Below, piece after piece: positions 49,574 through 59,300 of a DNA stretch of 64,000 nt. The translations under genes were made by a program, and so were the position numbers. Source of the stretch: Alphaproteobacteria bacterium HT1-32 (lineage in GTDB: Bacteria > Pseudomonadota > Alphaproteobacteria > Rhodospirillales > HT1-32); assembly GCA_009649675.1 (NCBI GenBank), contig WJPL01000001.1, positions 2,066,469 through 2,130,468 on the forward strand, given 5' to 3'. The stretch's first letter is position 1. Every line of letters starts with the position of its first letter. The notes under the pieces are model-generated. The model worked only from the letters and a program-made list of their open reading frames with translations, had not been told where the DNA came from and did no database searches.

Positions 49574-50756
49574 GACCGCGCGCCCGGATCAGCAGCAGAT
49601 AGGCCGTCAGGCCGCTGATATTCATCAGCGAGAGCAGAAACATCATCGGCCAGGCAGTGCCGTCGAAGGTAATGCCGACAATAATCCCGGCGGTTGCACC
49701 GACAGTCATCTGGACCAGTCCCAGCAGCGAGGATGCGGCACCGGCCATTTTCGGATAGGGGGCAATGGCCGAGGCAATGCTGTTCGGCATGACCATGCCA
49801 ACTGCGACGAAGACGCCGATAACAGATAATGTAATGGTAACCGGACCGTCAGCACCCAGCCCCATCGCAGCCATACCAATCAGCGACGTGACGGTACCGA
49901 ACAGGACGCCTGCCAGAATCAGACTGTCTGGTCCGACCCTGCGTGACAGTCGTGCAGAGGTCAGGCTGCCCAGGACATAGCCGAGCGGGCAGGCGGAGAA
50001 ATAGATCCAGAAGTCTTCCGGCGGGATGTCATAGACATCGATATAGACGAAGGACGAGCCGGAGATGAAGGTGAACAGGCTGGCAAAGATGAAGGTATTG
50101 GTCAGGCTGTAGCCAACAAACCGGCGGGCGGTTGCCAGCGCGGCAAAGTTGCGTGCCATTGCCCGCGGGTTCAGTGCGGTCGGGTCTTTGTGACGGTTGG
50201 TTTCAGCGAAGATCAGGAAGGCCATGATGACGGTCACGGCACCATAGAGTGTCAGCGCCATGAAATTTCCGGTCCAGCCGTAGAACTTGTGGATGAAGCC
50301 GCCGATGACCGGTGAAATGGCCGGGGCCAGACCCATTGCAGCACCCAGCAGGGCGAGCACGCGGGCGGACTCCCTGGGGCCGTAAATATCGCGTACGGCA
50401 GCGCGGGCAATGACGACGCCGGAACAGCCTCCGACGGCCTGAAAGAACCGGGCAATAATCAGCGTTTCGATATTCCAGGCGAAGGCACAGGCGATACTGG
50501 CCAGCGTATAGAGTGAAAATCCGATGATGACGACCGGCCGGCGGCCAAAACGATCCGACAGCGGACCGTAGATGATCTGCGACAGGGCAAAGCCGATCAT
50601 GAACACGCTGAGGGTCAGCTGTGCCGTGGCGACATTGGTACTCAGGTCTGTCGTCAGCGACGGCAGTGACGGCAGGTAAAGGTCGGTGGTCACCGGCCCC
50701 ATTGCTGTCAGCATTACCAGCAGGATGGTGACGATCAGGGATTTCGATTCCGGCAT
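49512..50756 (-). CDS. Bcr/CflA-type MFS efflux transporter
   Basis: The 414-residue protein has twelve membrane helices and the DHA1 motifs: TTDLYLPSLPSL near residue 23 and the loop motif A GPLSDRFGRRPV near residue 64. Proteins of this type export drugs such as bicyclomycin or chloramphenicol by proton antiport. The gene follows the MscS-type gene after 26 bases, so they are probably co-transcribed. The last 62 bases lie antisense to the end of the PBP gene. Confidence 0.9.
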   Translation of the reverse strand: MPESKSLIVTILLVMLTAMGPVTTDLYLPSLPSLTTDLSTNVATAQLTLSVFMIGFALSQIIYGPLSDRFGRRPVVIIGFSLYTLASIACAFAWNIETLIIARFFQAVGGCSGVVIARAAVRDIYGPRESARVLALLGAAMGLAPAISPVIGGFIHKFYGWTGNFMALTLYGAVTVIMAFLIFAETNRHKDPTALNPRAMARNFAALATARRFVGYSLTNTFIFASLFTFISGSSFVYIDVYDIPPEDFWIYFSACPLGYVLGSLTSARLSRRVGPDSLILAGVLFGTVTSLIGMAAMGLGADGPVTITLSVIGVFVAVGMVMPNSIASAIAPYPKMAGAASSLLGLVQMTVGATAGIIVGITFDGTAWPMMFLLSLMNISGLTAYLLLIRARGLSQMQDVPKDDPADPVPPAP

Positions 50757-50782
50757 TCAGGAATCCAGCCGCAGGCCAGAGG

Positions 50783-52963
50783 TCATGTTGAGCTTTCGCT
50801 TGTGTCCGGGAGGGGACGGAAATTCGCAGGCGGGGCCGTTCCATCCTTGTCGACGCCAAAGTATATGGTCTGGTGCGGAAAGGGAATTTCGATTCCGCGG
50901 GCATCGAAGGCCTTCTTGACCCGCTTCAGGAACTCGCGTCGCACCTTCCACTGCATCATCGGTTTGGTCTGGAATTTTACGCGGATTTCAACGGCTGAAT
51001 CGGCAAGGTTCTGCAATCCCATGACTTCCAGCGGGGTGAGAATCTGTGCTTTCCACTCATCTTCATCATAGATCTCCCTGCCGATCTCGCTGAGGATTTC
51101 CACGACTTCATCATAGTCTTCCCGGTAGGCGACGCCGATATCCATCATGGCGACACCGAACTCACGGCTGAGATTTGTCACCATGGTGATTTCGCCGAAG
51201 GGGATGGTATGTACCTGCCCGTCGAGGTCACGAATCCGGACGGTACGGATCGACATGCTTTCGATACGGCCAAACTGATCTGAAATGCGCACCCAGTCAT
51301 TCACGGCAATGGAGTTTTCCATCAGCATGAAGACCCCGGTGATGACATCTTTCACCAGTGTCTGTGCACCAAAACCGATGGCCAGACCGACCACCCCGGC
51401 ACCTGCCAGCAGGGGCGCAATATTGATGCCCAGTTCTGACAGGACGATCAGGGCAGCAAAGACCGCGAGGGCAATCCGGACAAAGTTGCGGATCAGCGGC
51501 AGCAGGGTCAGCAGGCGCTGGCTGCCGCCCCCCGCTTCCTCGGATTTGGCTTTCAGATAGCGCTCGATCCCGATGCTGACGGCTTCCCATACCAGCAGGG
51601 CAATCGCTACAGTGAAGACAATCGAGGCGAGGCTGCCGGCGAAGCCCTGGCCGGCTTCAGAGCCAAGCCAGCCGAATACATCGACGCCCCATACCTGTAA
51701 TATGGGAATCAGGGCGAGTACGGTGATGATTGCAGCGCCGATCCGGTCGATTGCCGGTAAATAGCGATTGGCACGGGCTTCCAGCATGGGATAGCGGGCC
51801 CGGGTTTCATCATTCAGGCGGAACAGGCGGGTGGTCAGTCTGCGCAGACCGCCGCGCAGCAACTTCGCAGCAACGAGAATAATCAGCGTAACGGCGGTTG
51901 CCCGTGCGATGAAGGCAAACCCGTCCGGAATTTCCAGCGCCCAGACCAGATAACCGGCAATGGCATAAAGAATACCGAAGATATGCCATGAGCCGGCCAG
52001 CCGCGACCGCAGGATCGCCGATGCACCAGTGGATTCACCTTTCAGGGTTACAGCAACCGGTTCCCGGTTCTGGAGGATGAAGGCTACGGTCATCGCCAGA
52101 ACCAGCAGCCCGAGCAGTTTCAGCAGCAGATTGTAGGCACCTGCCGGCAGTCCGAGCAGCAGGGCAGCTTCGGCAAAGAAGTAGCCATAGAAGATCGTGA
52201 TCAGGAAACGCCGCACCCAGATATAGAGATAATTCGCGGTCTCATCCGTGAACGGAATCAGGCGCAGATTGCTGACCCTGGGGCTCAGGACGATCTGACC
52301 GATGACCGTACCGATCCGTACAAACAGATTGGAATTGATGACGGTCAGCAGCAACAACCGCGGGACGGGCTCCGGATTGAACAGCGACAGCACACCGAAG
52401 GCGGCACCGGCGAAAGCCAGAACCGGGGGCAGTTTCAGGAGCAGACGTCCGACGACATATATGACCCGGAACAGGGTCTGCTCGCCTTCCTTGGCTTCCA
52501 TGGCACGCAGCGGACGTGCCAGCAGTCTGACCACAATCCATTCGGCAGCCAGTGCAGCAACAAGGACGGCACCGATCATGGTCAGCAGGGACAGCCAGAA
52601 ACTCCGGTTATCCTCACGTCCCAGTTCGTTGACCATGTTGATGGTCATATCCGGCAGGCGTATCAGCAGGTTTGCCGACTGCGTCACCTGCTGCCCGAAG
52701 CGCTCTGCCGTCGTGGAAACGACAGACAACAGAGAGGCGATGCCCGACACGACACCGCCGGCCGGCTTGTCTTCGCTTTCCGATTGCGCCGCTTCCAGCT
52801 TTTCAACCAGCGCTGCCCGTGCCGCATCGTCCTTGAGAACCTGCAGCAATGCTTCGACAGCCTTGTCAGGTAGCGGTGCGTCCTGGGTTGATTGTGCGGC
52901 CAGTGGCAAACTGACGGACAGCATCAGAACGAAAGACAGAAGGGCGGGGAGAAGACGGGTCAT
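50783..52963 (-). CDS. MscS-family mechanosensitive channel, large type
   Basis: The protein of about 726 residues has a signal peptide (LLPALLSFVLMLSVSLPLAAQ), a periplasmic helical segment, about ten membrane helices, and a C-terminal MscS core: AGAGVVGLAIGFGAQTLVKD, then the beta domain with NDWVRI and DLDGQVHTIPFGEI, and a mixed cytoplasmic tail. It opens under membrane tension during hypo-osmotic shock. ATG 52963 is used; ATG 52972 is also possible. Size and N-terminal region resemble the larger MscS homologues more than MscS itself. Confidence 0.88.
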   Translation of the reverse strand: MTRLLPALLSFVLMLSVSLPLAAQSTQDAPLPDKAVEALLQVLKDDAARAALVEKLEAAQSESEDKPAGGVVSGIASLLSVVSTTAERFGQQVTQSANLLIRLPDMTINMVNELGREDNRSFWLSLLTMIGAVLVAALAAEWIVVRLLARPLRAMEAKEGEQTLFRVIYVVGRLLLKLPPVLAFAGAAFGVLSLFNPEPVPRLLLLTVINSNLFVRIGTVIGQIVLSPRVSNLRLIPFTDETANYLYIWVRRFLITIFYGYFFAEAALLLGLPAGAYNLLLKLLGLLVLAMTVAFILQNREPVAVTLKGESTGASAILRSRLAGSWHIFGILYAIAGYLVWALEIPDGFAFIARATAVTLIILVAAKLLRGGLRRLTTRLFRLNDETRARYPMLEARANRYLPAIDRIGAAIITVLALIPILQVWGVDVFGWLGSEAGQGFAGSLASIVFTVAIALLVWEAVSIGIERYLKAKSEEAGGGSQRLLTLLPLIRNFVRIALAVFAALIVLSELGINIAPLLAGAGVVGLAIGFGAQTLVKDVITGVFMLMENSIAVNDWVRISDQFGRIESMSIRTVRIRDLDGQVHTIPFGEITMVTNLSREFGVAMMDIGVAYREDYDEVVEILSEIGREIYDEDEWKAQILTPLEVMGLQNLADSAVEIRVKFQTKPMMQWKVRREFLKRVKKAFDARGIEIPFPHQTIYFGVDKDGTAPPANFRPLPDTSESST

Positions 52964-53039
52964 GACTGTCATCGGTTTAAATCGTTCAATGTCGGGACGG
53001 CATTATGCCGCAGGTGGTGCAGGTAAGCCAACGGACTGC

Positions 53040-53489
53040 TCAGGGTGCAGGTGCCAGCGGGAATTGCTCCTTGATCCGGGTCATCAGCTGATCGCGAACC
53101 AGACGATAGGCATTCAGCTTTTCCTCGCGCGGAGCGTCTTCGGGCAGGACCGAAGGATCAAAGGTATTCCAGAACAGGACTTCGCAGGCCATCGTGCGGG
53201 TCATTTCGACAGCGCGGTGTTGTGCTTCAGGGGACAGGGTGATGACGTAATCGAAGGAAGAATCAGCCAGATCATCAAATGTCTTGCTGTGATGACGGCT
53301 GAGGTCAATGCCGATTTCGTCCATTACCGTGATGGCAAATCCGTCAACCACGCCGGCAGACCGTACACCGACGGAATCGACATAGATACGTCGGCCATGC
53401 AGATGCTTCATGATCGCTTCCGCCATCGGCGAACGGATGACATTCATGGTGCAGGAAAACAGAACAGCCCCGGGCGTATCCACCTTCAA
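53040..53489 (-). CDS. Low-molecular-weight tyrosine phosphatase / arsenate reductase-like protein
   Basis: The 149-residue protein has the CX5R active site C13-T-M-N-V-I-R19 followed by SPMAEA, the core of low-molecular-weight protein phosphatases, and FDPSVLPED near residue 108 in the place of the catalytic DP loop. The start is a TTG at 53489, overlapping the UPF0262 stop as TTGA; GTG 53483 could also start it. The hisD-UPF0262-phosphatase order is usual in alphaproteobacteria. The substrate is unknown. Confidence 0.85.
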   Translation of the reverse strand: MKVDTPGAVLFSCTMNVIRSPMAEAIMKHLHGRRIYVDSVGVRSAGVVDGFAITVMDEIGIDLSRHHSKTFDDLADSSFDYVITLSPEAQHRAVEMTRTMACEVLFWNTFDPSVLPEDAPREEKLNAYRLVRDQLMTRIKEQFPLAPAP

Positions 53490-53959
53490 CCCCGGATGTG
53501 AAGAACGCAGATCAGGGTGAACAACCTCCGGGCGGTATCGAAATCAATATCGATCTTGCCGTTCAGCTGTTCCTGCAGAACCACCGAGCCGTCATTGTGC
53601 AACCCGCGTCGTCCCATATCGATAGCCTCGATCTTTGAGGGAGTCGCGGTGCGGATGGCGTCGTAATAGCTTTCGCAGACGAGGAAATAATCCTTCACGA
53701 TCCGCCGGAACGGGCGCAGCGGCATGGCAATTTCGCTGACCGTTTCTTCCGTTTCGGTGCTGATATGAAAGACCAGCCGGTTCTCGCTGATGCCAAGTTT
53801 CAGCCGGTAAGGCCCTCCCTGGTGGCCGACGGGAGCAAAGCTGTTGGATTCGATCAGGTCAAAAATCGCAACGGCGCGCTCGTGCTCGACCTCCGGCTTG
53901 CGGCGGACAACGGTCTTCTCGTCGAGGACGATATCGATGATCCGCTGCCGGTCGGACAA
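53486..53959 (-). CDS. UPF0262 family protein
   Basis: The 157-residue soluble protein matches UPF0262 in length and in the stretches [13 protein letters not shown] near the N terminus, [12 protein letters not shown], and [19 protein letters not shown] near residue 88. The function of the family is unknown and it is largely alphaproteobacterial. The start is a TTG at 53959, with only three bases after the hisD stop. Its constant place between hisD and the phosphatase suggests co-expression. Confidence 0.88.
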   Translation of the reverse strand: MSDRQRIIDIVLDEKTVVRRKPEVEHERAVAIFDLIESNSFAPVGHQGGPYRLKLGISENRLVFHISTETEETVSEIAMPLRPFRRIVKDYFLVCESYYDAIRTATPSKIEAIDMGRRGLHNDGSVVLQEQLNGKIDIDFDTARRLFTLICVLHIRG

Positions 53960-53962
53960 GGT

Positions 53963-55273
53963 TCAGCTCCCGCCGCTGCGGTTGAGTCGGATAGAGACGG
54001 AACGGGCGTGGGCCGTCAGCCCTTCTGCATCGGCCAGGGCAATCGCTGCGGGGGCCAGTTTCTGCAGTGACTCCGGCGAACAGGAGAGGATCGATGTGCG
54101 CTTGAAGAAATCGAGAACGCCAAGCCCGGAGGAGAAACGGGCACTGCGGGCTGTTGGCAGGACATGGTTCGGCCCGCCGACATAGTCACCAATTGCTTCC
54201 GGTGTGTGACGCCCGACAAAGATCGACCCGGCATTGCGGATGGCATTGCAAAGTTCTTCAGCCCGTTCGCTGTCGACAGCCAGTTCCAGATGTTCCGGTG
54301 CTATCCGGTCGGTCAGCGGAACAGCCTGACGCAGGTTCTCGACGAGAATGATGGCGCCGTGATTATTCCAGCTTTCCCGGGCAATGGCCTCACGGCCCAA
54401 TGTGCCGAGCTGGCGTTCCACTTCGGCTTTAACGGCTTCAGCACAATCCGGTGAGTCCGTAATCAGGATCGACTGGGCGGCGGTGTCATGTTCGGCCTGG
54501 CTCAACAGATCGGCGGCCAGCCATGCCGGATCGTTTTCACCATCAGCGATGACAAGAATTTCCGAAGGACCGGCCACCATGTCGATGCCGACCGTTCCGA
54601 ATACCTGACGTTTGGCCTCGGCTACCCAGGCGTTGCCGGGGCCGACGATCTTGTCGACTGCGGGGATGCTTTCGGTACCGAAAGCCAGTGCGCCAACCGC
54701 CTGTGCGCCGCCGATACGATAAATCTCTTCCACCCCGGCAATGCGGGCGGCAGCCAGAACCAGTGGATTCAGCACGCCGTCAGGAGCCGGGACAACCATT
54801 GCAATACGGGGCACGCCGGCAACACGGGCCGGCAGGGCATTCATCAGAACGGAGCTTGGATAGCTTGCCGTACCACCGGGAACATAAAGGCCAACCGCCC
54901 CAACCGGGGTCCAGCGTGAGCCGAGACGGACACCGGCATCATCGGTCACTTCGAAATCCGTCGGGCGTTGCCGTTCGTGATAGGCAATGATGCGGTCACG
55001 GGCCAGTTCCAGCGCCGACAGAATGTCCGGCGTTACCGAGGCAATAGCGAGATTGATTTCGTCCTGACTGACCCGCATGGCCTCCGGCGTCAGTTCAACC
55101 CGGTCGAATTTCTTCGTATAGTCAAACAGGGCGGCATCGCCGCGTTCGCGGACGTCGGCCAGAACATTGCGCACAGTTTCCCGGACATCCTCATCGGTTT
55201 CCCGTTTGGCATGCAGCAGGTGCGTGAAATCCTGTTCGAAGCTTACGTCGCGGCTGTTCAGTTCAACTGGCAT
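53963..55273 (-). CDS. hisD: Histidinol dehydrogenase
   Basis: The 436-residue enzyme shows [40 protein letters not shown] with the zinc-site Gln and His, and PEHLELAV with the catalytic Glu-His. It performs the last two steps of histidine synthesis, histidinol to histidine, with NAD+ and Zn2+. I used ATG 55273 ([10 protein letters not shown]), which overlaps the end of hisG by 11 bases; the frame opens further upstream at 55315 inside hisG. Confidence 0.95.
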   Translation of the reverse strand: MPVELNSRDVSFEQDFTHLLHAKRETDEDVRETVRNVLADVRERGDAALFDYTKKFDRVELTPEAMRVSQDEINLAIASVTPDILSALELARDRIIAYHERQRPTDFEVTDDAGVRLGSRWTPVGAVGLYVPGGTASYPSSVLMNALPARVAGVPRIAMVVPAPDGVLNPLVLAAARIAGVEEIYRIGGAQAVGALAFGTESIPAVDKIVGPGNAWVAEAKRQVFGTVGIDMVAGPSEILVIADGENDPAWLAADLLSQAEHDTAAQSILITDSPDCAEAVKAEVERQLGTLGREAIARESWNNHGAIILVENLRQAVPLTDRIAPEHLELAVDSERAEELCNAIRNAGSIFVGRHTPEAIGDYVGGPNHVLPTARSARFSSGLGVLDFFKRTSILSCSPESLQKLAPAAIALADAEGLTAHARSVSIRLNRSGGS

Positions 55274-55925
55274 CAAGGGCCTCACGGAAACGGTCAATCC
55301 AGCGGTTGATCTCATCCGAGCGGGTTTTCAGTGCCGGACGGTTGACGATCAGCCGGGACGATATGTCGGCAATGACTTCGACTTCCACAAGGCCATTAGC
55401 CTTTAATGTGGCTCCCGAGGAGACAAGGTCGACGATCCGGCGGCAGAGACCCAGAGACGGCGCCAGTTCCATCGCCCCGTTCAGCTTGATGCATTCTGCC
55501 TGCACGCCACGGGAGGCAAAATGGCGGCGGGTGATCTCCGGATATTTGGTTGCGACGCGAACATGACTCCAGGTCGAGGGGTCTTCGTCCCGAACCAGCT
55601 GTTCCGGTGCAGCGACAGACAGGCGGCATCCGCCGATACCGAGATCCAGCGGTGCATAGAGTTCCGAGTAATTGAATTCCATGATGACATCAGACCCGGC
55701 AATACCGAGCTGTGCCGCACCGAAGGCGACAAAGGTCGCAACATCGAATGAGCGGACCCGGATCAGGTCGACCCGCGGGTCGTCGGTATGGAAACGGAGG
55801 GCGCGGCTTTTCTTGTCCGTGAAGGCAGGTTCCGGCCGGATACCGGCACGGGCCAGCAACGGCATGGCTTCTTCGAGGATCCGGCCTTTCGGCAGGGCGA
55901 TGACGATCTTGTCTTCTGAGACCAC
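55263..55925 (-). CDS. hisG: ATP phosphoribosyltransferase, short form
   Basis: The 220-residue catalytic subunit begins [15 protein letters not shown] and has the PRPP loop region [15 protein letters not shown] near residue 169. It lacks the C-terminal regulatory ACT-like domain of long HisG. Short HisG is active only with HisZ, a histidyl-tRNA synthetase paralogue, which is not in the window. The start is GTG 55925, with GGAG about 13 bases upstream. It opens the hisG-hisD-UPF0262-phosphatase group. Confidence 0.93.
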   Translation of the reverse strand: MVSEDKIVIALPKGRILEEAMPLLARAGIRPEPAFTDKKSRALRFHTDDPRVDLIRVRSFDVATFVAFGAAQLGIAGSDVIMEFNYSELYAPLDLGIGGCRLSVAAPEQLVRDEDPSTWSHVRVATKYPEITRRHFASRGVQAECIKLNGAMELAPSLGLCRRIVDLVSSGATLKANGLVEVEVIADISSRLIVNRPALKTRSDEINRWIDRFREALDAS

Positions 55926-56006
55926 GATGTTTTTCCGACTCCACTACAGGTGGGCGGTTTCCTAACGCCAATTCGCCGGATATTCCAGCGTCGAAGCCGG
56001 TTTTCG

Positions 56007-57278
56007 TCAGGCAGCGACCCGTTCGATATCTGCGCCACAGGCTGCCAGCTTGGCTTCGACCCGCTCATAACCACGATCCAGATGGTAGACGCGGTTGATG
56101 ACCGTCTCACCCTCGGCAGCAAGTCCGGCCAGAACCAGCGAGATGGAAGCCCGCAGATCTGTGGCCATGACCTGTGCGCCCTGCAGCTTGTCGACACCGC
56201 GGACAATCGCTGAATGGCCGTGCACATTGATATTGGCACCCATCCGGCAAAGCTCCGGTACATGCATGAACCGGTTTTCGAAAATGGTTTCTGTAATCAT
56301 CGACGCCCCGCTGGCCAGTGTCGTCAGGGCCATGATCTGTGCCTGCATGTCGGTCGGGAAGCCGGGATAGGGTTCAGTCATCACATCAATGCCCTGCATC
56401 CGGCTGTTCGGCGCTGCCACACGGATGCCATCAGCTTCCTCGGTGATGCGTGCGCCAGCGCGGGTCAGGGTGTCACTGACGGCCTGAATGAGTTCCAGCC
56501 TGCTGCCGGTCAGCAGGATATCTCCACCGGTCAGTGCGGCTGCGACAGCATAGCTGCCGGTTTCGATCCGGTCCGGCACGATGCTGTGCGTGCAGCCGCC
56601 AAGCGTCGCCTGGCCCCTGATTTTAAGAGTGTCGGTGCCGATGCCTGTAATGTCGGCACCCATTGCAACGAGACATTCCGCCAGATCACCGACTTCCGGT
56701 TCGCGGGCGGCGTTGGCCAGAATGGTTTCGCCATCGGCCAGTGAAGCGGCCATCAGAAGGTTTTCTGTGGCACCGACAGAAACCATCGGAAAGACCACCC
56801 GCGCACCCTTCAGGCCATTCGGTGCGGTGGCATGTATATAGCCTTCTTCAAGGCTGATGGTGGCGCCGAGTGCTTCCAGCGCGGTCAGGTGCAGGTCAAC
56901 CGGCCGGGTGCCGATGGCGCAGCCGCCAGGCAGGGAAACCCGGGCTTCACCAAACCGGGCCAGCAGCGGACCGAGTACAAGGACCGATGCCCGCATCTTG
57001 CGCACGAGATCATAAGGGGCCGTCGTGTTGTTCACGCCGGCGGCGACGATGCGGCAGCTTGCATCGCCATTTTCGCCGGTGATGTCGACTTCTGCACCAT
57101 GCTGTCGCAGCAATTGCGCCAGCGTGTCGATGTCGGCCAGTCGCGGCAGGTTGGTAAAAGTGACGGGCTTGTCGGTCAGCAATGCCGATGTCAGCAGTGG
57201 CAGGGCAGCGTTTTTTGCACCGCCGATCTGAATATTGCCGTGCAGGGGGCGCCCGCCCCGGATTCGAATGCGATCCAT
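56007..57278 (-). CDS. murA: UDP-N-acetylglucosamine 1-carboxyvinyltransferase
   Basis: The 423-residue enzyme has the substrate Lys22 in GGAKNAALP, the catalytic Cys120 in [13 protein letters not shown] (the fosfomycin target, here Cys and so expected to be sensitive), and [13 protein letters not shown] near residue 303. It transfers enolpyruvate from PEP to UDP-GlcNAc, the committed step of peptidoglycan synthesis. It is followed on the same strand by hisG after 81 bases. Confidence 0.95.
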   Translation of the reverse strand: MDRIRIRGGRPLHGNIQIGGAKNAALPLLTSALLTDKPVTFTNLPRLADIDTLAQLLRQHGAEVDITGENGDASCRIVAAGVNNTTAPYDLVRKMRASVLVLGPLLARFGEARVSLPGGCAIGTRPVDLHLTALEALGATISLEEGYIHATAPNGLKGARVVFPMVSVGATENLLMAASLADGETILANAAREPEVGDLAECLVAMGADITGIGTDTLKIRGQATLGGCTHSIVPDRIETGSYAVAAALTGGDILLTGSRLELIQAVSDTLTRAGARITEEADGIRVAAPNSRMQGIDVMTEPYPGFPTDMQAQIMALTTLASGASMITETIFENRFMHVPELCRMGANINVHGHSAIVRGVDKLQGAQVMATDLRASISLVLAGLAAEGETVINRVYHLDRGYERVEAKLAACGADIERVAA

Positions 57279-57364
57279 ATTATATCCTGTCCGCGAAAAA
57301 GAGATGATTGAAACGGGAGGCTGTTGATAAGGTTTCAGCCCTGTATGGCAAGAAAAAGGCGTGA

Positions 57365-57880
57365 TCAGGCAAGGTCGACGTCATCGCCGTCGAACACGGT
57401 TCGGATTTCCGCCACCGAACCATCCCAGTAGCGGACATGGATTCCGCATTCCTGAAAGATGACACTGGAAGCACGGTGATTTTCCTTCGCCTGCTCCTGC
57501 TTATGGTTGCCGGGATGTGCGGCATGCAGGATGACCTCGCTGACACCGCACTGAACAATACCGCGTGCGCAGTCCGAACAGGGCATGAAGGGCAGATAAA
57601 TACGACACCCCTTGAGGGATTGCCCCATGCGGGCGGCGTTGTAGATGGCGTTGCGCTCGGCATGTTCAAAAAACAGATGCTTGGCGGGGCGCACATACCG
57701 TTCAGAGACCTGATCATTCATCCCGCGGGGAAATGAATTGTAGCCGGTCGAGCGGATTTCATTGTCCGGTCCGACCACAACAGCACCAACCTTGGTCCGC
57801 GGATCCTTGCTTTTCATACCCACCAGATAGGCGAGGCTCATGAAATAAGTGTCCCAGTCGATCTCCGGATTGGCGATCAT
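57365..57880 (-). CDS. Deoxycytidylate/cytidine deaminase family protein
   Basis: The 171-residue protein has the zinc deaminase motifs H73-A-E75 and P100-C101-S-D-C104, and [17 protein letters not shown] near residue 26. The best match by motif order is the dCMP deaminase (ComEB-like) branch, which makes dUMP for dTMP synthesis; a different free nucleotide is possible. It overlaps the preceding small gene by 4 bases and lies 86 bases before murA. Confidence 0.85.
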   Translation of the reverse strand: MIANPEIDWDTYFMSLAYLVGMKSKDPRTKVGAVVVGPDNEIRSTGYNSFPRGMNDQVSERYVRPAKHLFFEHAERNAIYNAARMGQSLKGCRIYLPFMPCSDCARGIVQCGVSEVILHAAHPGNHKQEQAKENHRASSVIFQECGIHVRYWDGSVAEIRTVFDGDDVDLA

Positions 57881-58050
57881 GTTTCTGTATCCCCGTTGCC
57901 CCGGTTTCCAGGTTTGCTGTCCTGGGATTTTGCCTTGCGGCGACGGAGATTGTCACGGAGCGCGACAGCCAGGCGTGCCTCGCGTTCCAGTTCGGATCGG
58001 CTTTTGCCGGTTTTCGGCTGCTGCCGGGGTTTTTTCTGACTGTCGTTCAT
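57877..58050 (-). CDS. Small basic protein, 57 residues
   Basis: The protein is very hydrophilic and basic with a helical core RSELEREARLAVALRDNLRRRKAK (residues about 17-40, written here as the core REARLAVALRDNLRRRK). Similar short proteins with this REARLAxALRxNLRRRK core occur beside murA in alphaproteobacteria, from memory. The stop overlaps the deaminase ATG as ATGA, which supports coding. ATG 58050 is used rather than a start 36 bases upstream. Function unknown. Confidence 0.65.
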   Translation of the reverse strand: MNDSQKKPRQQPKTGKSRSELEREARLAVALRDNLRRRKAKSQDSKPGNRGNGDTET

Positions 58051-58190
58051 GAAACCTGACCCAACTGTTATCGGCGTGGCTGTCAAGGAAAATACTGGCT
58101 ATTTACTGACAATTGTGTATATTACGTAAACATCAGCACCAGAAAGCGTGCTGCTTTTGTATAGACCTTTGTAGAAGACGGAGGGTCATT

Positions 58191-58991
58191 ATGTCTGAAG
58201 ATATTCCCAGCCGGCCGACGCCGCCCGCAGAATTTGCACGGCTGTCGAGCCAAAATACTGTTCTTGCTGACCGGTTGAATGCCGATATCGCTGCATCCCA
58301 GCAGCGTGCGCAAACGACAGGTGACCGGTTCAACCGCAATGATGAAGCACAGATTGATCTGAGCCCGGCAGGCCGGGAGGCGCTGGCCGCATCTCAGGCT
58401 GTCGCTGACGTGGATAACAATAACCAGCAATCCTTCAACAGCACCAAAGACGACAATGACGAAGCCGCACGCTTCGCTGCCGTCCTGCGAGACCGGGCTG
58501 CCCGGAGCGAACGCGAAACTGCGCGTGAACAGCCGGATGAAAACCGGCAGGCGGAGCAGACTGAAGACAGCAGGAAAGATAACCCGGTTGATGCCGCGGT
58601 ACATCTGAGCCCGGCTGAAATTGTCGGTACGGCTGATGCTGTTGCACGTCTGGACCGGAATGAAGATGGCCGGATCAACCGGGCCGAACAGGCGCGTGTT
58701 CTGCGGGAACGCCAGACGGGTGGCGATGCCCGGCTGCGTCTGTATCAGCAGACATCGAATCTGGCGGGTGCCAAGGATACCGACATTATCGAAGATCCGG
58801 TGCCCGATACGGATAAAAACCTGACTGGTTTTGCCTCCGAAAAGGCCGAACAGCAGACCGATGCAACACGGCAGCAGCCGGTCTATCGCGAACCGGAAAA
58901 GATTTATGAAGAGGTTGCCGAAACGACTGAAGAGGCCGAGAAAATCTCTGCCAAAGCCGTTGAGCCGCCCAACGCCGGTTTCGCCGCCTGA
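58191..58991 (+). CDS. Protein with one EF-hand calcium loop and a duplicated motif
   Basis: The 266-residue hydrophilic protein has a textbook EF-hand loop D155-R-N-E-D-G-R-I-N-R-A-E166, with calcium ligands at positions 1, 3, 5, 9 and 12. A preceding motif LSPAxxxxxxAxAVAxxDxN appears twice (residues 58-77 and 139-157). No signal peptide or membrane helix is evident. The rest is Glu, Gln, Arg and Ala-rich and looks disordered. GGAGGG lies 7 bases before ATG 58191; the frame upstream is not used. I do not recognise the family. Confidence 0.8.
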   Translation: MSEDIPSRPTPPAEFARLSSQNTVLADRLNADIAASQQRAQTTGDRFNRNDEAQIDLSPAGREALAASQAVADVDNNNQQSFNSTKDDNDEAARFAAVLRDRAARSERETAREQPDENRQAEQTEDSRKDNPVDAAVHLSPAEIVGTADAVARLDRNEDGRINRAEQARVLRERQTGGDARLRLYQQTSNLAGAKDTDIIEDPVPDTDKNLTGFASEKAEQQTDATRQQPVYREPEKIYEEVAETTEEAEKISAKAVEPPNAGFAA

Positions 58992-59103
58992 TTTCGGTTC
59001 CGGGGCTATTCATCTGACCGACAGAATTTATCTGCAAAAACAGGTAACCTATGGACTTGCGGAGCATGAATGCCTGTGGCATGTTCCGCGCCCTCCACAC
59101 CCG

Positions 59104-59178
59104 GCCGCCATAGCTCAGGGGTAGAGCGCACCCTTGGTAAGGGTGAGGTCGAAAGTTCGATTCTTTCTGGCGGCACCA
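59104..59178 (+). tRNA. tRNA-Thr (anticodon GGT)
   Basis: The acceptor GCCGCCA (59104-59110) pairs perfectly with TGGCGGC (59168-59174). The D arm is GCTC/GAGC, the anticodon stem CACCC/GGGTG encloses TTGGTAA with anticodon GGT (59136-59138), and the T arm is GAAAG-TTCGATT-CTTTC. Discriminator A is followed by an encoded CCA (59176-59178). It reads ACC and ACU threonine codons. Confidence 0.97.
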
Positions 59179-59300
59179 TTTTTCCTCAGTTTTCTGTTTT
59201 AAATTTCGTCCGGGCTGCCGGCGGCATATGTATTTCTACGGATCGACGCCGGTATTCAGACGGCCTATCACTGTGCGGTAAACGTCAGGAAAATTGAGTC

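Noticed and set aside
52302-53501. 399-codon plus-strand frame over the MscS-type gene and phosphatase
   Set aside because: Low-complexity Arg/Ser-rich translation antisense to two recognisable genes.
59104-59300. Integrative element at tRNA-Thr
   Set aside because: No integrase, direct repeat of the tRNA 3' end or composition change was found next to the tRNA.
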